A DNA stretch of 64,000 nt from Nectonema munidae (GCA_030549495.1 JAUIRK010000707.1:42731-106730), one strand, 5' to 3'. Counted from the first letter of the stretch, positions 11,583 through 23,985 are shown. Made by a program: numbers and translations. The notes: generated by a model not told the origin, from the sequence alone.

Positions 11583-12510
11583 GATACGTCAAATTAGTTT
11601 TCAAAAAACTTATGTTATGCTCTAAAATTTTTATAGTTTTTGTTGAAACTTTATAACTTTTTCTGATAGACTTTTTTTCTTTAAAAGTTATTATAAAAGG
11701 CAAATCATTGCAAAATGTTAAGTTATTTTACTTTTTGTAGATTTTTGTAGCTTGTATCAATTTAGCTTTAAAACTATTTTTGAATGATGCTGAGTAAAAT
11801 GAAATAATGCGATCTTAATTTCTTGTTTTATTTTTGTTTGCACAATTATAACTTGATTTTATACACTTGTCCCTAAATCAATTACATTTTTTAATATAAA
11901 CATCGCAGGGTGTCTAGTAGACGACTCTTTGCCTTTAGACTACATTTGCTCATATAAAACTATCCAACCTTCAGTTATTTGTTTTCTCTATGGATAAAAT
12001 ATCCTTTGATCAATTCCTGTAATGTGCCTGGTAGACTACTTTATTTTTCAAATGAAAAGCCTATTCCACCCCCTAACAATTTTGGATTTTTTTAAACTAG
12101 TGTATATTCAATATGCAAATTTAATTAAAATATTTTCGCTGGAAGTATAGTATTTAAATTCACCAATTTTGTAAAAAAAATATAAAGTAGTCTTATAAAT
12201 TTAGGACTTTAGGTATGCGCTGAATACACTCTATTTTAAAGGATTGTTTGAATATTTGGTCTCCCGTGGTATTTCCAGACAACTAATTTTGAAAATTGCA
12301 ACCACCCCCCCCCCCCCCCCCCAAATAATTTTGAGTATGTGCGCCCCTGTCTCCAAGTGAAGCAAATACACAGTAAATGGGTGTTGCTAAAGACGTCGAC
12401 GATGGAACAGTTTGTATAGTATATACAAAAAAATAATAGCAAGCTCATCTTAGAAATAAAAAAATAGGAAATATGTGATAAAATAAATGCGTATAATAAA
12501 TTGACTTTAC

Positions 12511-12678
12511 TAATATTCGGATACATCAATAAAACTTTTCGCTCTGAAATATCTGAGGGAAGTGATGAAAACAGAACTTTAGTTATTGGTGGATCTTCTT
12601 TATCATCTCTTTGAACCAAAATTTTACCTATACGCATTGACACGCAACAATCTCTCAAACCTTTTTCCATCGCTTCCC
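12511..12678 (-). CDS. UPRT: Uracil phosphoribosyltransferase homologue, exon 2
   Basis: Middle exon, bounded by an acceptor (TTTCTAG, exon starting GGGAAGCG) and a donor (ATTA|GTAAAG). The product continues exon 1 as G-EAMEKGLRDCC, then RIGKILVQRD and KVLLMYPNIS, all typical UPRT phrases (the family has AMEQGLR, IGKIL and VLLMYPI). The exon has 168 bases with phase 1 on both sides. The reading beyond 12511 (VNLLYAF) is intron read-through and should not be annotated as protein. Confidence 0.9.
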
Positions 12679-12735
12679 CTAGAAATAAAAAAGTAAGAAA
12701 TTTAACTTAATTATATTTTCTATTATTAAAATTAC

Positions 12736-13039
12736 CACTTCTCATAATACTGACTCCACAACTCCCTTTTATATATTTTATGCCTTCATAGAAAGAGTTT
12801 GTTGGCGTTTCTACTTTAGTTTTAGCATAGGGTAGTTGATTAAGTCCTTCTTCAACAACCAACCGTATTAGCCGGTCAGCATAAAAAACAAAATCATTAT
12901 TCTTTGTATTTTTATCATATATAATTGTTTGAAGCTCTTTTATTTGATTATTCATTCTTAAAAGAATCAAATTAGATTTGTTTTCTGAATTCATTCCATG
13001 ATTTACCAATCCATAACCATTTAAAAGATTTGCAGACAT
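12736..13039 (-). CDS. UPRT: Uracil phosphoribosyltransferase homologue, exon 1
   Basis: Start exon of UPRT, the cytosolic PRTase-fold homologue of the pyrimidine-salvage enzyme that joins uracil and PRPP. It encodes MSANLLNGYGLVNHG, then the conserved core NNQIKELQTIIYDKN, DFVFYADRLIRLVVEEGLNQ and YIKGSCGVSIMRSG, where it is cut by a donor (AGTG|GTAATT). The three exons give about 225 residues, close to the UPRT core length; the human protein has a longer N-terminus. Vertebrate and many animal homologues are thought to have weak or no catalytic activity, so enzymatic function here is not proven. The start is the first Met of the frame. The promoter should lie in 13040-13300. Confidence 0.9.
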
Positions 13040-14130
13040 TTTTAAATAGAATTATAAACACAAAACAAATAAAAAAATGTCACAATTTTTCTGGATGAAA
13101 AAAAAATAAAGTTTAATATGATATATATAATAAATAAATAATATATAAGTATGAGTAATTCTTTAAAGGAAAATAATAATAATCTAATTCTGCCGTAATA
13201 TGAGGATATTGAATTGAGATATTGACAACTGAAGAGTTTGATTAGTAACGTAACCCATATATGCATAATTCATATTAAATATATCATCTGCGTTTCTTAT
13301 AACACTATTTACAAAAGAAGTTTTTCATATTTAGGTGAAGCAACTTTAAAATATATATTTACATAAATAAGTAGTAATAAAGGTTCATATTAAATATATA
13401 AATTCACAGATTATTGCAAACAATACAATAAGGCATAGAACATATATATTCATATTTCGTAATAAGTTTTTTTTATATTAAAGTTGAGAATGAACAAAAA
13501 AATCTTAAAATTCAATGCGAATTTTAATCCAATCTTTTATCGTTCTGTACTTTAAAAAATTATTTGTAGATCTAAAATGATAAGAGAGAATTTGTAATTT
13601 AAATGTGTGTCTGACTTAAAGTCTCTCTAACTCAAAGATGAAATGATATAGAGTAGCAAACATACTTTAAAAGTTCTATAAAAAGACAAAGTTGTCTTTT
13701 GTATATATCTTTAACTTTCAAGGTTTCTTTTTTATGCGATGTATGACTTTTGTAATTCAAAAAATACTGTTAAAGAGGTGAGATAAAATCAGCGGTTTAT
13801 ATATATCTAGTTTTACATGAATTGGTAAGATTTGAAGAAGAAGAAGAAGAAGAAATTTTATTTTGCAATTATATAAAAAAATAACATAAGTTGTAAATAA
13901 AATGAGTATTTTTTTAATTAAATGTTTCTTATTTTAGTGTATCGTTCATTAAATATAATTGAGGGTAAAATCAAAAAGCCAAAACAGGACGATAATATGA
14001 TCCACGTTCATATTTTTCATATGTGTGAATAAGGATAGTTTTTATCTTTTTTTGAAGCTTGCGTAGTTGTTGTTTGATAAATGCTGGAACATATCATCTT
14101 TCGAATACATGATAATGTAAGATAAGAGAA
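13040..14130. other. AT-rich UPRT upstream region
   Basis: No gene was seen. The stretch is very AT-rich, with a short GAA microsatellite near 13836-13855. The UPRT promoter is expected within the first few hundred bases, but I see no element that fixes it. Confidence 0.4.
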
Positions 14131-14480
14131 TAAAGGAAAGAATGCAGACTTTCGAATCAATCAAACATCATGCCAAGCTGCTCTGAAATTCCTATCGAAC
14201 ATATTTTACAGACGATGCATGAGAGCTATATAATATGAATCCATTGCTTCAATATGCACACAATAAGTAAGCAATGTTTACCACAGTGTCTCCTCTTTAT
14301 AATATTTTTGAGCAAACACATGTTGATGATCCACTAGATTTTCTCATCTTCTGTCGCAGTGTTTCTATTTCTCTTTCTGTCTCTTCTGTTATTCTCCTCC
14401 GCTTTCTCTTTTAAAACTTAATCATTCACTCAAGCTTTCATTCAAGCCCTCTTCTCTTGTTAAGCTCTCCTATCTCATTC
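14130..14480 (+). repeat. hAT interior, copy 2, left half
   Basis: Homologous to 10265-10590, sharing GAATGCAGACTTTCGAATCA-type, CATCATGCCAAGCTGC and GTTGATGATCCAC words. It has an extra block near 14270-14305 absent from copy 1. It ends where a 3-kb insertion begins; the right half resumes at about 17470. Confidence 0.85.
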
Positions 14481-14989
14481 AGCTCTCTTTTCTCCAGTGA
14501 GGTAGCTAGGCTAGAGCATGAGGGGCCGCGCCCAAACTCCTATGTACCGCATGGTGCCCCCATGCATCTTATGAGATATCAGTTTTTGAAAATTTTTCCA
14601 ATGAAAGGACCAAGAAGTAAAGAAAAAAAATTGTGACTTTTCAATTTGGCATTGGGAAACAATGAGCAATTAAAACATTCTAAATTTATAGGAAAAAAGG
14701 CAAAGGGATATGAGTCTATCCATCGAAATGTCTATTCATCATTATATATATATGATATATTTTAGGTATAGTGAAAAGATATACATTGTATATATATATA
14801 TTCAAAAAAAATATATATATAAAACAATAATGAAGTCCAGAATCTCAACAAAATAGTATTTACATAAAAAAATTAAAATAAGAAAGCATATATTTAAGTC
14901 TGCACATTATCTGAGTTTATAAAAAGAATATAGAAGTTTAGGCTTTACCTAAAAAGACATTTTTAATTGATTTTTAAAGTTTAATATAT

Positions 14990-17230
14990 TGGAAGTATCA
15001 AGTTGTCAATAAATTTATTAGCTCTATTCAGCGTGAGTAGAAGCATTCTCCTAAAATTAGATTTCTTATTCAATCTTGAAATATGTAATTTATTATGTTG
15101 ACGAGTTAAATAATCATGTAATGAGTAGTTTGGGACAAAAAGATCCTTATATTGTCCTGATTTGACATAATTCTTTTAATAAATGTTAGACTTGATATAA
15201 TATTTATTTTTTCTAAATTCATAATTTGCTTTCAATTTTCTGTTTATTGTTTATGAAATTATGGAACTTTCTTAATGTTTTAGATAATTTTGTCAATTGT
15301 GTTTGATGGCTAGAACCCTATAATAAGTTACCATACATTATGTGTGGATAGACATGAGTATGATATAGAAGTTTTTTTGTTTTAAAGGGTTAGTAAATGC
15401 TTAATTTTTTAAACAACCTAAAAATCTTAAGATTTTCAGACATATATTATTGATATGGGTTTTGAAAGAAAAACTTTCCGAAAGAGTTACTCCTACATAT
15501 TTAAATGTGTGCACTCTTTTCAGGATAACACTGTTTTAGTATCATAATTAATTTTAACTTTGTTGTGGTAGCACCATTTCGAAATACTTACTAATGAATT
15601 ATATATATTGCTTAAATCATTCAAGTTATTTGTATTGAACATGCGGGTGATATCATCTGCATACATAATCATTTTGGCTTTGCTTTTCAGACTTTTATAA
15701 ATATCATTAATAAAAATTAGGAACAAAAGGGGACCCAATATAGAGCCTTGAGGCACTCATGCTTTTGTATAATAAGTATCAGAAGTTAGATTATTATATG
15801 AAATAAAATTGCTTCTAGCGGTTAAGCAGTTTTCCATTAATCTATAAAATTTCCTCTAATTCCTAATTTGTTAAGTTTATAGAGTAAAATTTTATCGTTC
15901 ACGCAATCAAAGGCCTTGGAGAAGTCCAAGAAAAAACAAATTAAGTGTTCATCTTGCTCATATGCTGAAGCTACTGATAATGAATGTTCAAATAGAGCAT
16001 CATTGGTAGATTTATTGGGGCGAAAGCCAAACTGATGTTTGTAAAAAAAATCAATATTTTCTAGATAATTAACCAATTTGGTAAAGATAATTTTTTCAAA
16101 AACCTTGGAAAAACTGGATAAGAGAGAGTTTGGTCTATACGAATCATATGTAGTAGGTTGCTTATTAGATTTTAGAACTGGTAAAATCTTACTAATTTTT
16201 AACTTATCAGGAAAAATACTTTGCTTTACTGAAGAATTGAGCAATGTGCCTATAACTGGTAAACTAAGAGTGAGTAATTTTAAACTTATTTCATCATGTC
16301 CAAAAGATTTCTTATTTTTAACATATTTACAGCAATATATATATCATCAATTAAAACATCGCTAAAAAAGAAAGAAGAAGATTGTGATGGTAGAAAAGAG
16401 TTAATGTATTCAAATGATATTTCAAGGCACGAGTCATCAGATTCAAGACAATAAATATCAACAAATCCTTGAATATCAAGCTGAACTTTTGGTGTTAGAG
16501 TTTTCTTTTTCAATAAAGTGTTTAATGTCGGCCATATTGATTTATTATTACATGATATTTTTTGAAGAGTAACAATATTGAAAATTGGCAATTGACAGAT
16601 TAGATAAAAAAGAAGTGTAGGTATAATCTGAAAATTTTCTCTTAAATGTTTTTGTGCATTTACTTTTACTTTTAGAAAAAGGTAAAAGTAGCAGGTTAGC
16701 ACAATGATCACTAATGTGGGCATCTATATTAAAAGTATTAATATTATGTAATTGATTTCTAAAGATATTATCAATTAAAGTTTTAGATTTCGATAATCAA
16801 GTTGGCTTCGAGATGGTTGGAAGTAATCCATTAGTTAGCATTAAAGAGAGAAAGTTAAAAGATTGCTTGTTTTTGTGAAGGTTCAAAATATTTATATTAA
16901 AATCTCGAGCGATAAAAAAAATTTCATTTTTCACCAGTTTAAAGTAATCTTCAAGTGATAAAAGAAATTCAGTAATCAAAGTATTAGTTGGCCTATATAT
17001 AACTAATACAGAAACGTTTACTCCAGACTGTGTAAATTTAGCGAAAATAGAATCAGTAGACGATTCAGTGTATTCTGTATCATTACTATAAGTTAAATGA
17101 AATAAACTCCTATAAAAAATACAAACTCCTCTTCCAGTCTTTTTTCTTTCTTTGAAAAGACACTTATAACCCTTTAGTCTGAAACAAGATGAAACTGAAA
17201 CTAGACTGAAAGAGAGTATAAATAATGTTG
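14990..17230 (-). mobile_element. CR1/L2-like LINE, degenerate copy
   Basis: Read on minus: an endonuclease fragment (IARDFNINILNLHKN, near 16860-16910), a linker, and then reverse transcriptase with LKISKILPVLKSN and SYRPNSLLSSFSKVFEKII, QFGFRPNKSTNDALF, FFLDFSKAFDCVND and, after a break, MPQGSILGPLLFLIFINDI with the catalytic MYADDITRMF (about 15650-15670). Several frame breaks occur between the blocks at 16797-16979, 16286-16723, 15837-16244 and 15520-15756. No RNase H is seen, which suits CR1/L2/Jockey-type LINEs. It lies within the sequence that splits hAT interior copy 2. Confidence 0.8.
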
Positions 17231-17469
17231 TGCAAGTTTTTTGTTTTTAAATTGTGCCCCTTCTATCAAGTAGCTTCTGTCTAATTTGCATTTAGAGTTA
17301 AATTAAAATAGTTTTGAATCATTACAATTTTATATCAATGAATATTGTTAGACTCGCGCTAAGAATTTTTTTCAACAAAAGTCACTTAATCTTTAACACA
17401 ACGTTTGTTACATTTTGTAACATTTGAAATCTTTAATTTTTTCAAGTCAAGAAATTTTTTTGAATAGTT

Positions 17470-18012
17470 ATTTGGAAATGAATATTTTGACTATCTATTC
17501 AGTTTAAAAGCAAGATTACTTAATTTCTTAATATTTGAGCAGAGATATTTTTTATAATGTTCGATTGTTAAATTTTATAAGTAACACTGTACATAATTAA
17601 TTAAATCATTTTTTTAAGAAAATTTGTTGATTATTATAATAAAAATATAATATCAAATAAAAATGTTTTACTTGATCTATATATGACAGCTGTCAGATTT
17701 TATTTGTAGACAAATATTCAAAAAACGCAATAATTTTCTTTTCTCGTATACTTTGATTTATGTTAGTTTGGTCCTCGGACATAAAGCCCCATTATTTTCA
17801 TAAGACAGTTCGTCCCTTGGACAATTCGCCTCATTATTTATTAATTTGAAATAATTTAATAGAGATAGAATAAACAAGAATATAAATTTTTTTAATAATT
17901 TTACACATATAATAAGCAAAGATGGATGAAACAAATAGCCTCAAGGGGCAAATTGTCTATGTTGCGAAATGTCTGTTGACCGTTAGTTTAAATAATTTTT
18001 TAATTATAAGGG
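17470..18012 (+). repeat. hAT interior, copy 2, right half
   Basis: Matches 10600-11210 (GAATATTTTGACTATCTATTC, TTTATAAGTAACACTGTACA) and contains the same nested MITE. Homology stops at AATTATAAGGG near 18012, about 25 bases before the large inverted-repeat element starts. Confidence 0.9.
17770..17981. mobile_element. MITE with GGACAT...GCCCC inverted ends, copy 2
   Basis: A shortened copy of the 10910-11178 MITE, flanked by an exact 8-bp duplication GTTAGTTT (17762-17769 and 17982-17989). Because both hAT-interior copies carry it at the same site, it inserted before the hAT interior was copied. Confidence 0.85.
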
Positions 18013-18439
18013 CCTATATTATAGCCTATAGCTACTTATTAGTGCTGGGGGGCGTAAAACGCCCCCACCCCTTCACTAAAAAATTAATTGTAGAAAATTG
18101 GCTGAATCATATCCCTTCAAATTTTGTGACTTTTCCTAAAATCGCTAGCTGCATCTTTTGAAACCATTTTCAAGGTAGTTGAATGACCCCTTCATGTCCA
18201 AAACTGTCAATCAAAATAAAAAATTAAAATTTTTCAGCAAAATTTTGACATTATCTGTACTTAACCTTATAACTTAGGATCTATATTATATAATATCCTG
18301 AAAATTTATAATTATATACAGTTTGGAACGCATAACACTTTATATATATATATAATTTTTTCAATAATCATGGCTAATTTTTAAAAAATGTCAATCAAAA
18401 TTTTGATTGATCAAAAATATATCTAATAAAATATACCTT

Positions 18440-19860
18440 CAAATTTTACATAAAATATATGTTTTTATACTAAATCGGTCATGCTGTTTTCATTTCTGGA
18501 CTCATTTTTTACATTTAGGATTTGAAAATACCTATAAGTATTAATCAAATTTGCGGTTTACTTATGAAAATTATCTCCAAAAACATTCCTTCAGATTTTA
18601 CATAAAATATATGTGTTATACTAAATCGGCCATGCTGGTTTCATTTCTGTACTAATTTTTTACGTTTAGGAGAAATACCTATAAGTGTTAGTCAAATTTG
18701 CGGTTTACTTCAAAAAATGGTCTCCAAAAACATTCATTCAAATTTTACAATGAAATATATGTTTTATACCAAATCAACCATGCTGTTTTCATTTCTGAAT
18801 TCATTTTTCACATTTAGAGATTTTAAAATATCAGTCAAAATTTGCGGTTTACTTCTAAAAGCTATCTCCAAATATATTCTCTCAATTTTACATGAAATTA
18901 TTGTTTTTATACAAAATCGATCATGGTGTTTTTATTTTTGAACCCATTTTTTACATTTAGGATTTGAAAATACTTATAAGTATTAATCAAATTTGCGGTT
19001 TACTTCTGAAAATTGTCTCCATAAATATGTTTTTATACCAAATCAATCATGCTGTTTTCATTTCTGAACTCATTTTTTACATTTAGGATATGAAAATACA
19101 TATAAATGTTAATCAAATTTGCGGTTTACTTCTAAAAATTGTCTCCAAAAACATTCATTCAAATTTTACAATTAAATATATGTTTTTATACCAAATCAAC
19201 TATGCTAGTTTCATTTATGGACTCAATTTTTGCAGTTTGAATTTGAAAATACATATAAGTATCAATTAAATTTGCGTTTAGTTCTAAAATTTGTTTTTAT
19301 AGCAAATAGATCATGATGATTTCATTTCTGAACAAAGTTTTCGCATTTAGAGGTTTTACTGCTAGTGTCAATCAAATTTGCGGTTTATGTCTTAAAACTA
19401 TATCCTAAAATCTTCTCTCTAATTTTACATGAAATATATATGTTTTTATACCAATTCGACCATGATAATTTTTATTTCTGAAATCATTTTTTGCATTTAG
19501 AGGTTTTAAATGTCTGAAAGTGTCAATCAAATTTTCGATTTACGTCTAATGTCTGCAGAAATATTTTTGAAATTTAAATAAAATATGTTTTTATGCCAAA
19601 TGGAAGATGCTGGTTTCATTTTTGGACTCAGGTTTGTCATTTATGGTTATAAAATATCTGAAAGCTTGAATCAGATTTGCGGTTTGCTTCTAGATACTGT
19701 CTTCAAAAATATTTTCAAAAAAATAAAATATCTGTTTTATAACAAATCGACTATGCTTATTTTATTTCTGTACTGGATTTTGGATAATACGGTTAAAAAA
19801 TATCTCGAAGTGGCAATTGAATTAGTAATGTATGCCTGAAAACAGTTCTGTAAAAAAATT
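18440..19860 (+). repeat. Tandem array, about 10 units of 147 bp
   Basis: The words CAAATTTGCGGTTTACTTCT, TTTTATACCAAATC.ACCATGCT and ATTTCTGAACTCATTTTTTACATTTAGG-like blocks return about every 145-150 bases (near 18550, 18697, 18843, 18993, 19120, 19270, 19380, 19530, 19680 and 19820). Units are diverged, so the array is old. The short frames in it are not genes. Confidence 0.85.
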
Positions 19861-19892
19861 TCAAAAAATGGTTGCATATTAGGTATATAGTA

Positions 19893-22291
19893 TTGGTAAG
19901 GATGTCAAAGCACTTTCCAAAATCAATTGATATGCTTGCAAACTGCTTGTTAAAGATTAGTTGAAGATCGTTCGAGAGCGTTGTTGAAAGCTGAAGACGG
20001 TTTAAGCTTGGCAAGGCTGATGGAAATAAAGTGAGAGATTTCTAAAATGTAAGTAAAAGAAACTAAGAGTGCTTAATGAGGATGCGTTAGTAGGATGGGT
20101 TCGATGGTTTTAATCGAAGAAGATAGTGCGTTTAATAAATTGGGGTGGAAGAGAATTTGGCTGAAGTTGGTTGGAAAATGGCCTAGAGTTTTGATGCACG
20201 AGTTTATCATTGTGTGTCGATAGGAGATGAAAAAAGGGCATATGAATAATAGATGATAAGGTGTTTCTAAAGGGTCGTTGCAGAAACGGCAGGTTTGATT
20301 GTCGGTGAGTTTGATGTGATATAGATATGATTTACAGGGGCAGTGACCTGAAAACCATCTTATTATGGATCGCGATGGGGTGAAATTGTTGATGGCCCAA
20401 GTTTGGTGAATTGCTTTTAATCCGGTATATCTGAGAGCGTGGTGTTGGAGGACTTGGTGATAATCTGTTGCCATTGATTAAATGTGTGTGAAGTGAGGTT
20501 TTGAGTGAGAACGTCGGGGTTTATGGAAGTTAGGTGTGATGTGTGTGTTTTGGAAAGGGCTTGTTTAGCGAGCAAATCTACGCGTATTATTTCTTGTATG
20601 TTGGAATGAGCAGGGCACCAGAGAATAGAAATCGTGAAAAGAGAAGAGAGAGAACGCAGTTTTGAGAATAGGATTGTGGTGTGGAAAGGAATATTTGTGT
20701 GAAGATATAGGTCACGTGTAATTTTCTGTGAGTCTGTGTAGAAATGGATGTGGGTGAACTGTTTGAACAGGTGAATGTTATGGGTAATGTGATAGCAGGA
20801 GGCGATTAAGGCTGTGCATTCAGCATCATATGTCGTGGTCAAGTGGTTTAATGGAGAATTTGAGGAATGGAAGGGAATTAGAGAGTCGCCTGCGTGGAGA
20901 GCGTATGCGAAAGCGCATCTGTTTATTGATTTGGCTGCATCTGTGAAAATTCTGAGTGTAGAGAGGTTTGAGAGTTGTCTGATCTCTTTTATGTGGGTAA
21001 TTGCGGTGTCCTTATTGGGATAAATTGTGATGATGTATGGAAGAGATAACGATGGGTGTGTTAGTGTGGCTGGATGAACTTTTTGGTGTACGAGGTATTT
21101 TTGCAGGTGTGGGAGTGCTTTATGGAGAAGGATTGTGTATGGGTGTATGGCGTTGGAGGGTAGGTGGAGCATGGAGGCTGAAGAGGGAGGTAGTAAGGAT
21201 TTGTATATCTTGACGTAATGTTTGATGAGTGTGCTTTTCAAATGAATGAGAAGGGGCGGGCATTTTAACATGAACTCTAAAGAAGAAGTGGAAGTTGTAC
21301 GGAAAGCTTTTGAAATTGTTAAAAGACTAAGGCGATGGATTTTAAAAAGAAAAGTCAGGGTTGTGGGATGATCGAGTGATGACCCCCAAGATAGAATGCC
21401 ATATTGAAGTGATGGAAGTATGAGTGATTTGTAAATAAAAAGAGAGTGGTGGATACTGAGGCCCCATTTGTATGAAATGGCTGCCCTTAATTGAAATAAG
21501 GTCTTGGTGAGTTTTGTGTAAATGTTTTTGAAGTGTGTAGACCATTTCAACTTGGTTTGAAAGGTGAGACCCAAGTATTTAGTGGTTCTTGCGGGTTGTA
21601 TGAGAGTTGTGTTGTTGATGCGTAGGGGTAGATGCGGAGAATGTTTGCCCGTAAAATGCATTAGTGTGGTTTTGGATGTGTTAAAGGTGATTTTGAGTGA
21701 ATTAGCGGTGAAGTTTAAAGCGTTGAAAAGGGATGAGATGCGCTGAATGTTTTCGGGTTGTGTGTTCGAGGAAAAGGAAAATAGCAGGTCATCTGAGAAG
21801 CATTGTGAGAAGTGTGCGTTTGAGTCGAGGATGTCGAGAAGAGGGTTTATCAAGATAAGCCAGAGAATGTCGGAGAGGCATCCTCCTTGAGGGGTAGAGA
21901 GTGATAGCAAGGAACTGCACGTGTTGATTTTTCGCAAAAAACTAAAGCTCGATTTTGTAGATAGTTGTGTATGAATTTAATCATGTAGGGTGGATATTTT
22001 TTGAGATGCATGTTCGGAAGGATTACGGGGTGCCAGGCGCTGTTAAATGCATTATCAATGTCTAGAAATAGGACTGTAGCGGTTTTGTGGGATGTGATGG
22101 AGTGTTGAAGGTGTTCAGTTAGTTTTGATAAGGCTGACTCGGTGTTTCGATGAGGAAGATAGGCAAACTGGGAGGGATGGATGAGGTTGTTTTGAGTAAT
22201 GTAGTGGACGAGCCTTATTCGAAGGATTTTTTCTAGGATTTTGCCGAGGACGGGAAGAATGGTAATAGGTCTCCAGTTTTTGAGTTTTTGA
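19893..22291 (-). mobile_element. RNase H-bearing LINE family A, 5'-truncated, with TSD
   Basis: The element is flanked by the 12-bp duplication AGGTATATAGTA (19881-19892 and 22292-22303). Read on minus from 22290: reverse transcriptase NWRPITILPVLGKILEKIL, then TVLFLDIDNAFNSAW. After a frameshift near 21930 come TPQGGCLSDILW and the catalytic CFSDDLLFSF (about 21780-21810), thumb, RNase H (IFTDAAKS; YDAECTALIA; HFYTDSQKI; WCPAHSNIQE) and, after a second frameshift near 20420-20474, a zinc-knuckle-like CRFCNDPLETPYHLLFIC (near 20250-20300) and the C-terminus. It ends GGAAAGTGCTTTGACATCC with no poly-A. Two frameshifts and a clean TSD make it fairly young. It sits at the end of the left tandem array. 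Confidence 0.92.
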
Positions 22292-22303
22292 AGGTATATA
22301 GTA

Positions 22304-23330
22304 AAAACATACTTTTTTTTTGTATATTTTGGCTTATAATACTTTCTACAATCATCTTGAGTATGAAATATTTATTAAAAAAAATAAAAAGTATTATAAA
22401 ATCTTTTGAAAATTTGTATGAGAGAAGGAACCAAGTTGAAAACTAATTGAAAAGAGAACATGTGATCAAAACAAATAATTAAAAAAAATATGTATCTTGA
22501 CTAAATGGAAGATCTACAATGTTCTAATGAACTAGGAAGTGGTTTAATTATATAATATTAGATGCTTCAAAAAAGATTTTGACTGTGAAAAAGAAGTTCC
22601 TCTTTTACAAATGAAAAATATTTAAATCTATATCTTATCATCTAGGATTACAGTTAACATTTAGCTAAGATGGGTATGAAATCTGAAAATTTAGAATAGG
22701 TCAGATTATCAAAAATGGCACAGATGCCAATATGTGGGAATTTAGTCACTATAAAGATATTATTAATTTAAATTGAATTTGTCCATCTTTTTCCTTTTGT
22801 GTCAAAGAGATAATTTTTTAGATGAAGAACGTTGACAACTTTTTATAATTGAACAATCAATATCACGAATGATTCATCAGAAAAAATCCATTGAAATAAG
22901 AATGGTTGACAAATATTCAAGCCTGATAATAAAATACACGATACTGATAAAAAAGTCTAAGATCATCAAGAAGATTCTTTAATCAGAATGCTTTGAGAGA
23001 AGAAAAAAGTAATTTTATCCTTATAAAAAAATTTTCGAACACACATTGAAGAATATAAATTTCTAATGAAAAAAGAGCTACCAAGAAAGGATCATTATAG
23101 AATGAATACCAAAATTACATACTGTAAATTATAATATGACGTAGAGACTACGAGCCGATAACGAATTTGTAGCCAAAAAGATGGAGGTTCAATCGAGTTA
23201 CATAAGTTACTGTAGAATGAAATATTTTGAGTGAATTAAACACCTAACGTTGGTTTATTAAATAAATTAAGAAAATAATTACCAGAGAAATACTGCAAGT
23301 AGAAGTTATTTTTATGTTAATATATTTGAC
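22304..23330. other. Non-coding middle of the inverted-repeat element
   Basis: AT-rich sequence between the inserted LINE and the right array. No frame or motif was recognised. Confidence 0.4.
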
Positions 23331-23985
23331 ATTGATTTAGAGGTTTAATTGATTTCATAAAAAATGAACATCACCATTAAATTCTACATACTTGAAATGT
23401 ATAAAAAACTTTTTATAAGAATAAAAATTTTAATTTTGACATGGGCTGTCATATTTTAATTATTTTGTCAGGTTTGACTAATTTTTTATAAAAAAAAAGA
23501 ATATAACCAGTAAGCACAGCCTACTTGAAAATGGGTCTATGTGTGTAAAAAACATTATATAATTATTTAGATAAAAAGTTTCTTTTTTGAGATGAGCTGT
23601 CATATGTAAATCACTTTTTTGACAGGTTTGAATGATTTTCATAAAAAATGAATATCACCATTGAATTCAGCATATTTTAAAATGGGTATACATGTTTAAA
23701 AAAACTTTATATACTTATTTATATAAAAAGTTCCTTTTTGAGATGAGCTGTCACATTTATATTAATTTTTTGACAGGTTTGATTGATTTTCATAAAAAAT
23801 GAATATCACCACTGAATTCAGCATATTTTAAATGGGTATACATGTGTAAAAAACTTTATATAATTATTTAAATAAAAAGTTCTTTTTTGAGATGAGCTGT
23901 CAAATATAAATCAATTTTTTGACGGATTTGATAAAAAATGGACATCACCACTGAATTCAGCATAGTTGAAATATATATGTAACAT
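23330..23985 (+). repeat. Tandem array, four to five units of about 149 bp
   Basis: The blocks TTTTTGAGATGAGCTGTCA and AAAATGAATATCACCACTGAA return near 23440-23490, 23590-23640, 23739-23795 and 23889-23935. Reverse-complemented units share a TGCTG...TCATTTTTTA core and a GTTTTT-ATACC block with the left array, in the same order. Confidence 0.8.

Larger units (their letters stand above)
10178..12349. mobile_element. hAT-like DNA element, 2.17 kb, with 8-bp TSD
   Basis: The ends are perfect 13-bp inverted repeats: CAGGGGCGCACAT at 10178-10190 and its reverse complement at 12337-12349. They are flanked by the identical 8-bp duplication TCTCCAAG (10170-10177 and 12350-12357), the hAT hallmark. 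Each end has a homopolymer C run just inside (10212-10225 and 12303-12322). No transposase frame is visible, so it is non-autonomous. The interior 10250-11210 recurs at 14130-18010. It also contains a nested 269-bp MITE and a SINE. It lies inside UPRT intron 2, ending about 160 bp from exon 2. Confidence 0.9.
4170..12510 (-). other. UPRT intron 2, about 8.3 kb, packed with transposons
   Basis: The interval runs from the donor after exon 2 (A|GTAAAG read on minus) to the acceptor before exon 3. It holds, in plus order, AT-rich filler (4172-5140), a degenerate transposase-like gene (5144-6560), a piggyBac element (about 6785-9000), a small hAT-like remnant and a 2.17-kb hAT element (10178-12349) with its own nested insertions. 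Nothing else was recognised in 4172-5140 or 9000-9480. Confidence 0.85.

Noticed and set aside
18440-19860. Regular repeats considered as a CRISPR array
   Set aside because: The period is about 147 bp, the whole unit is repeated without unique spacers, and the setting is eukaryotic.
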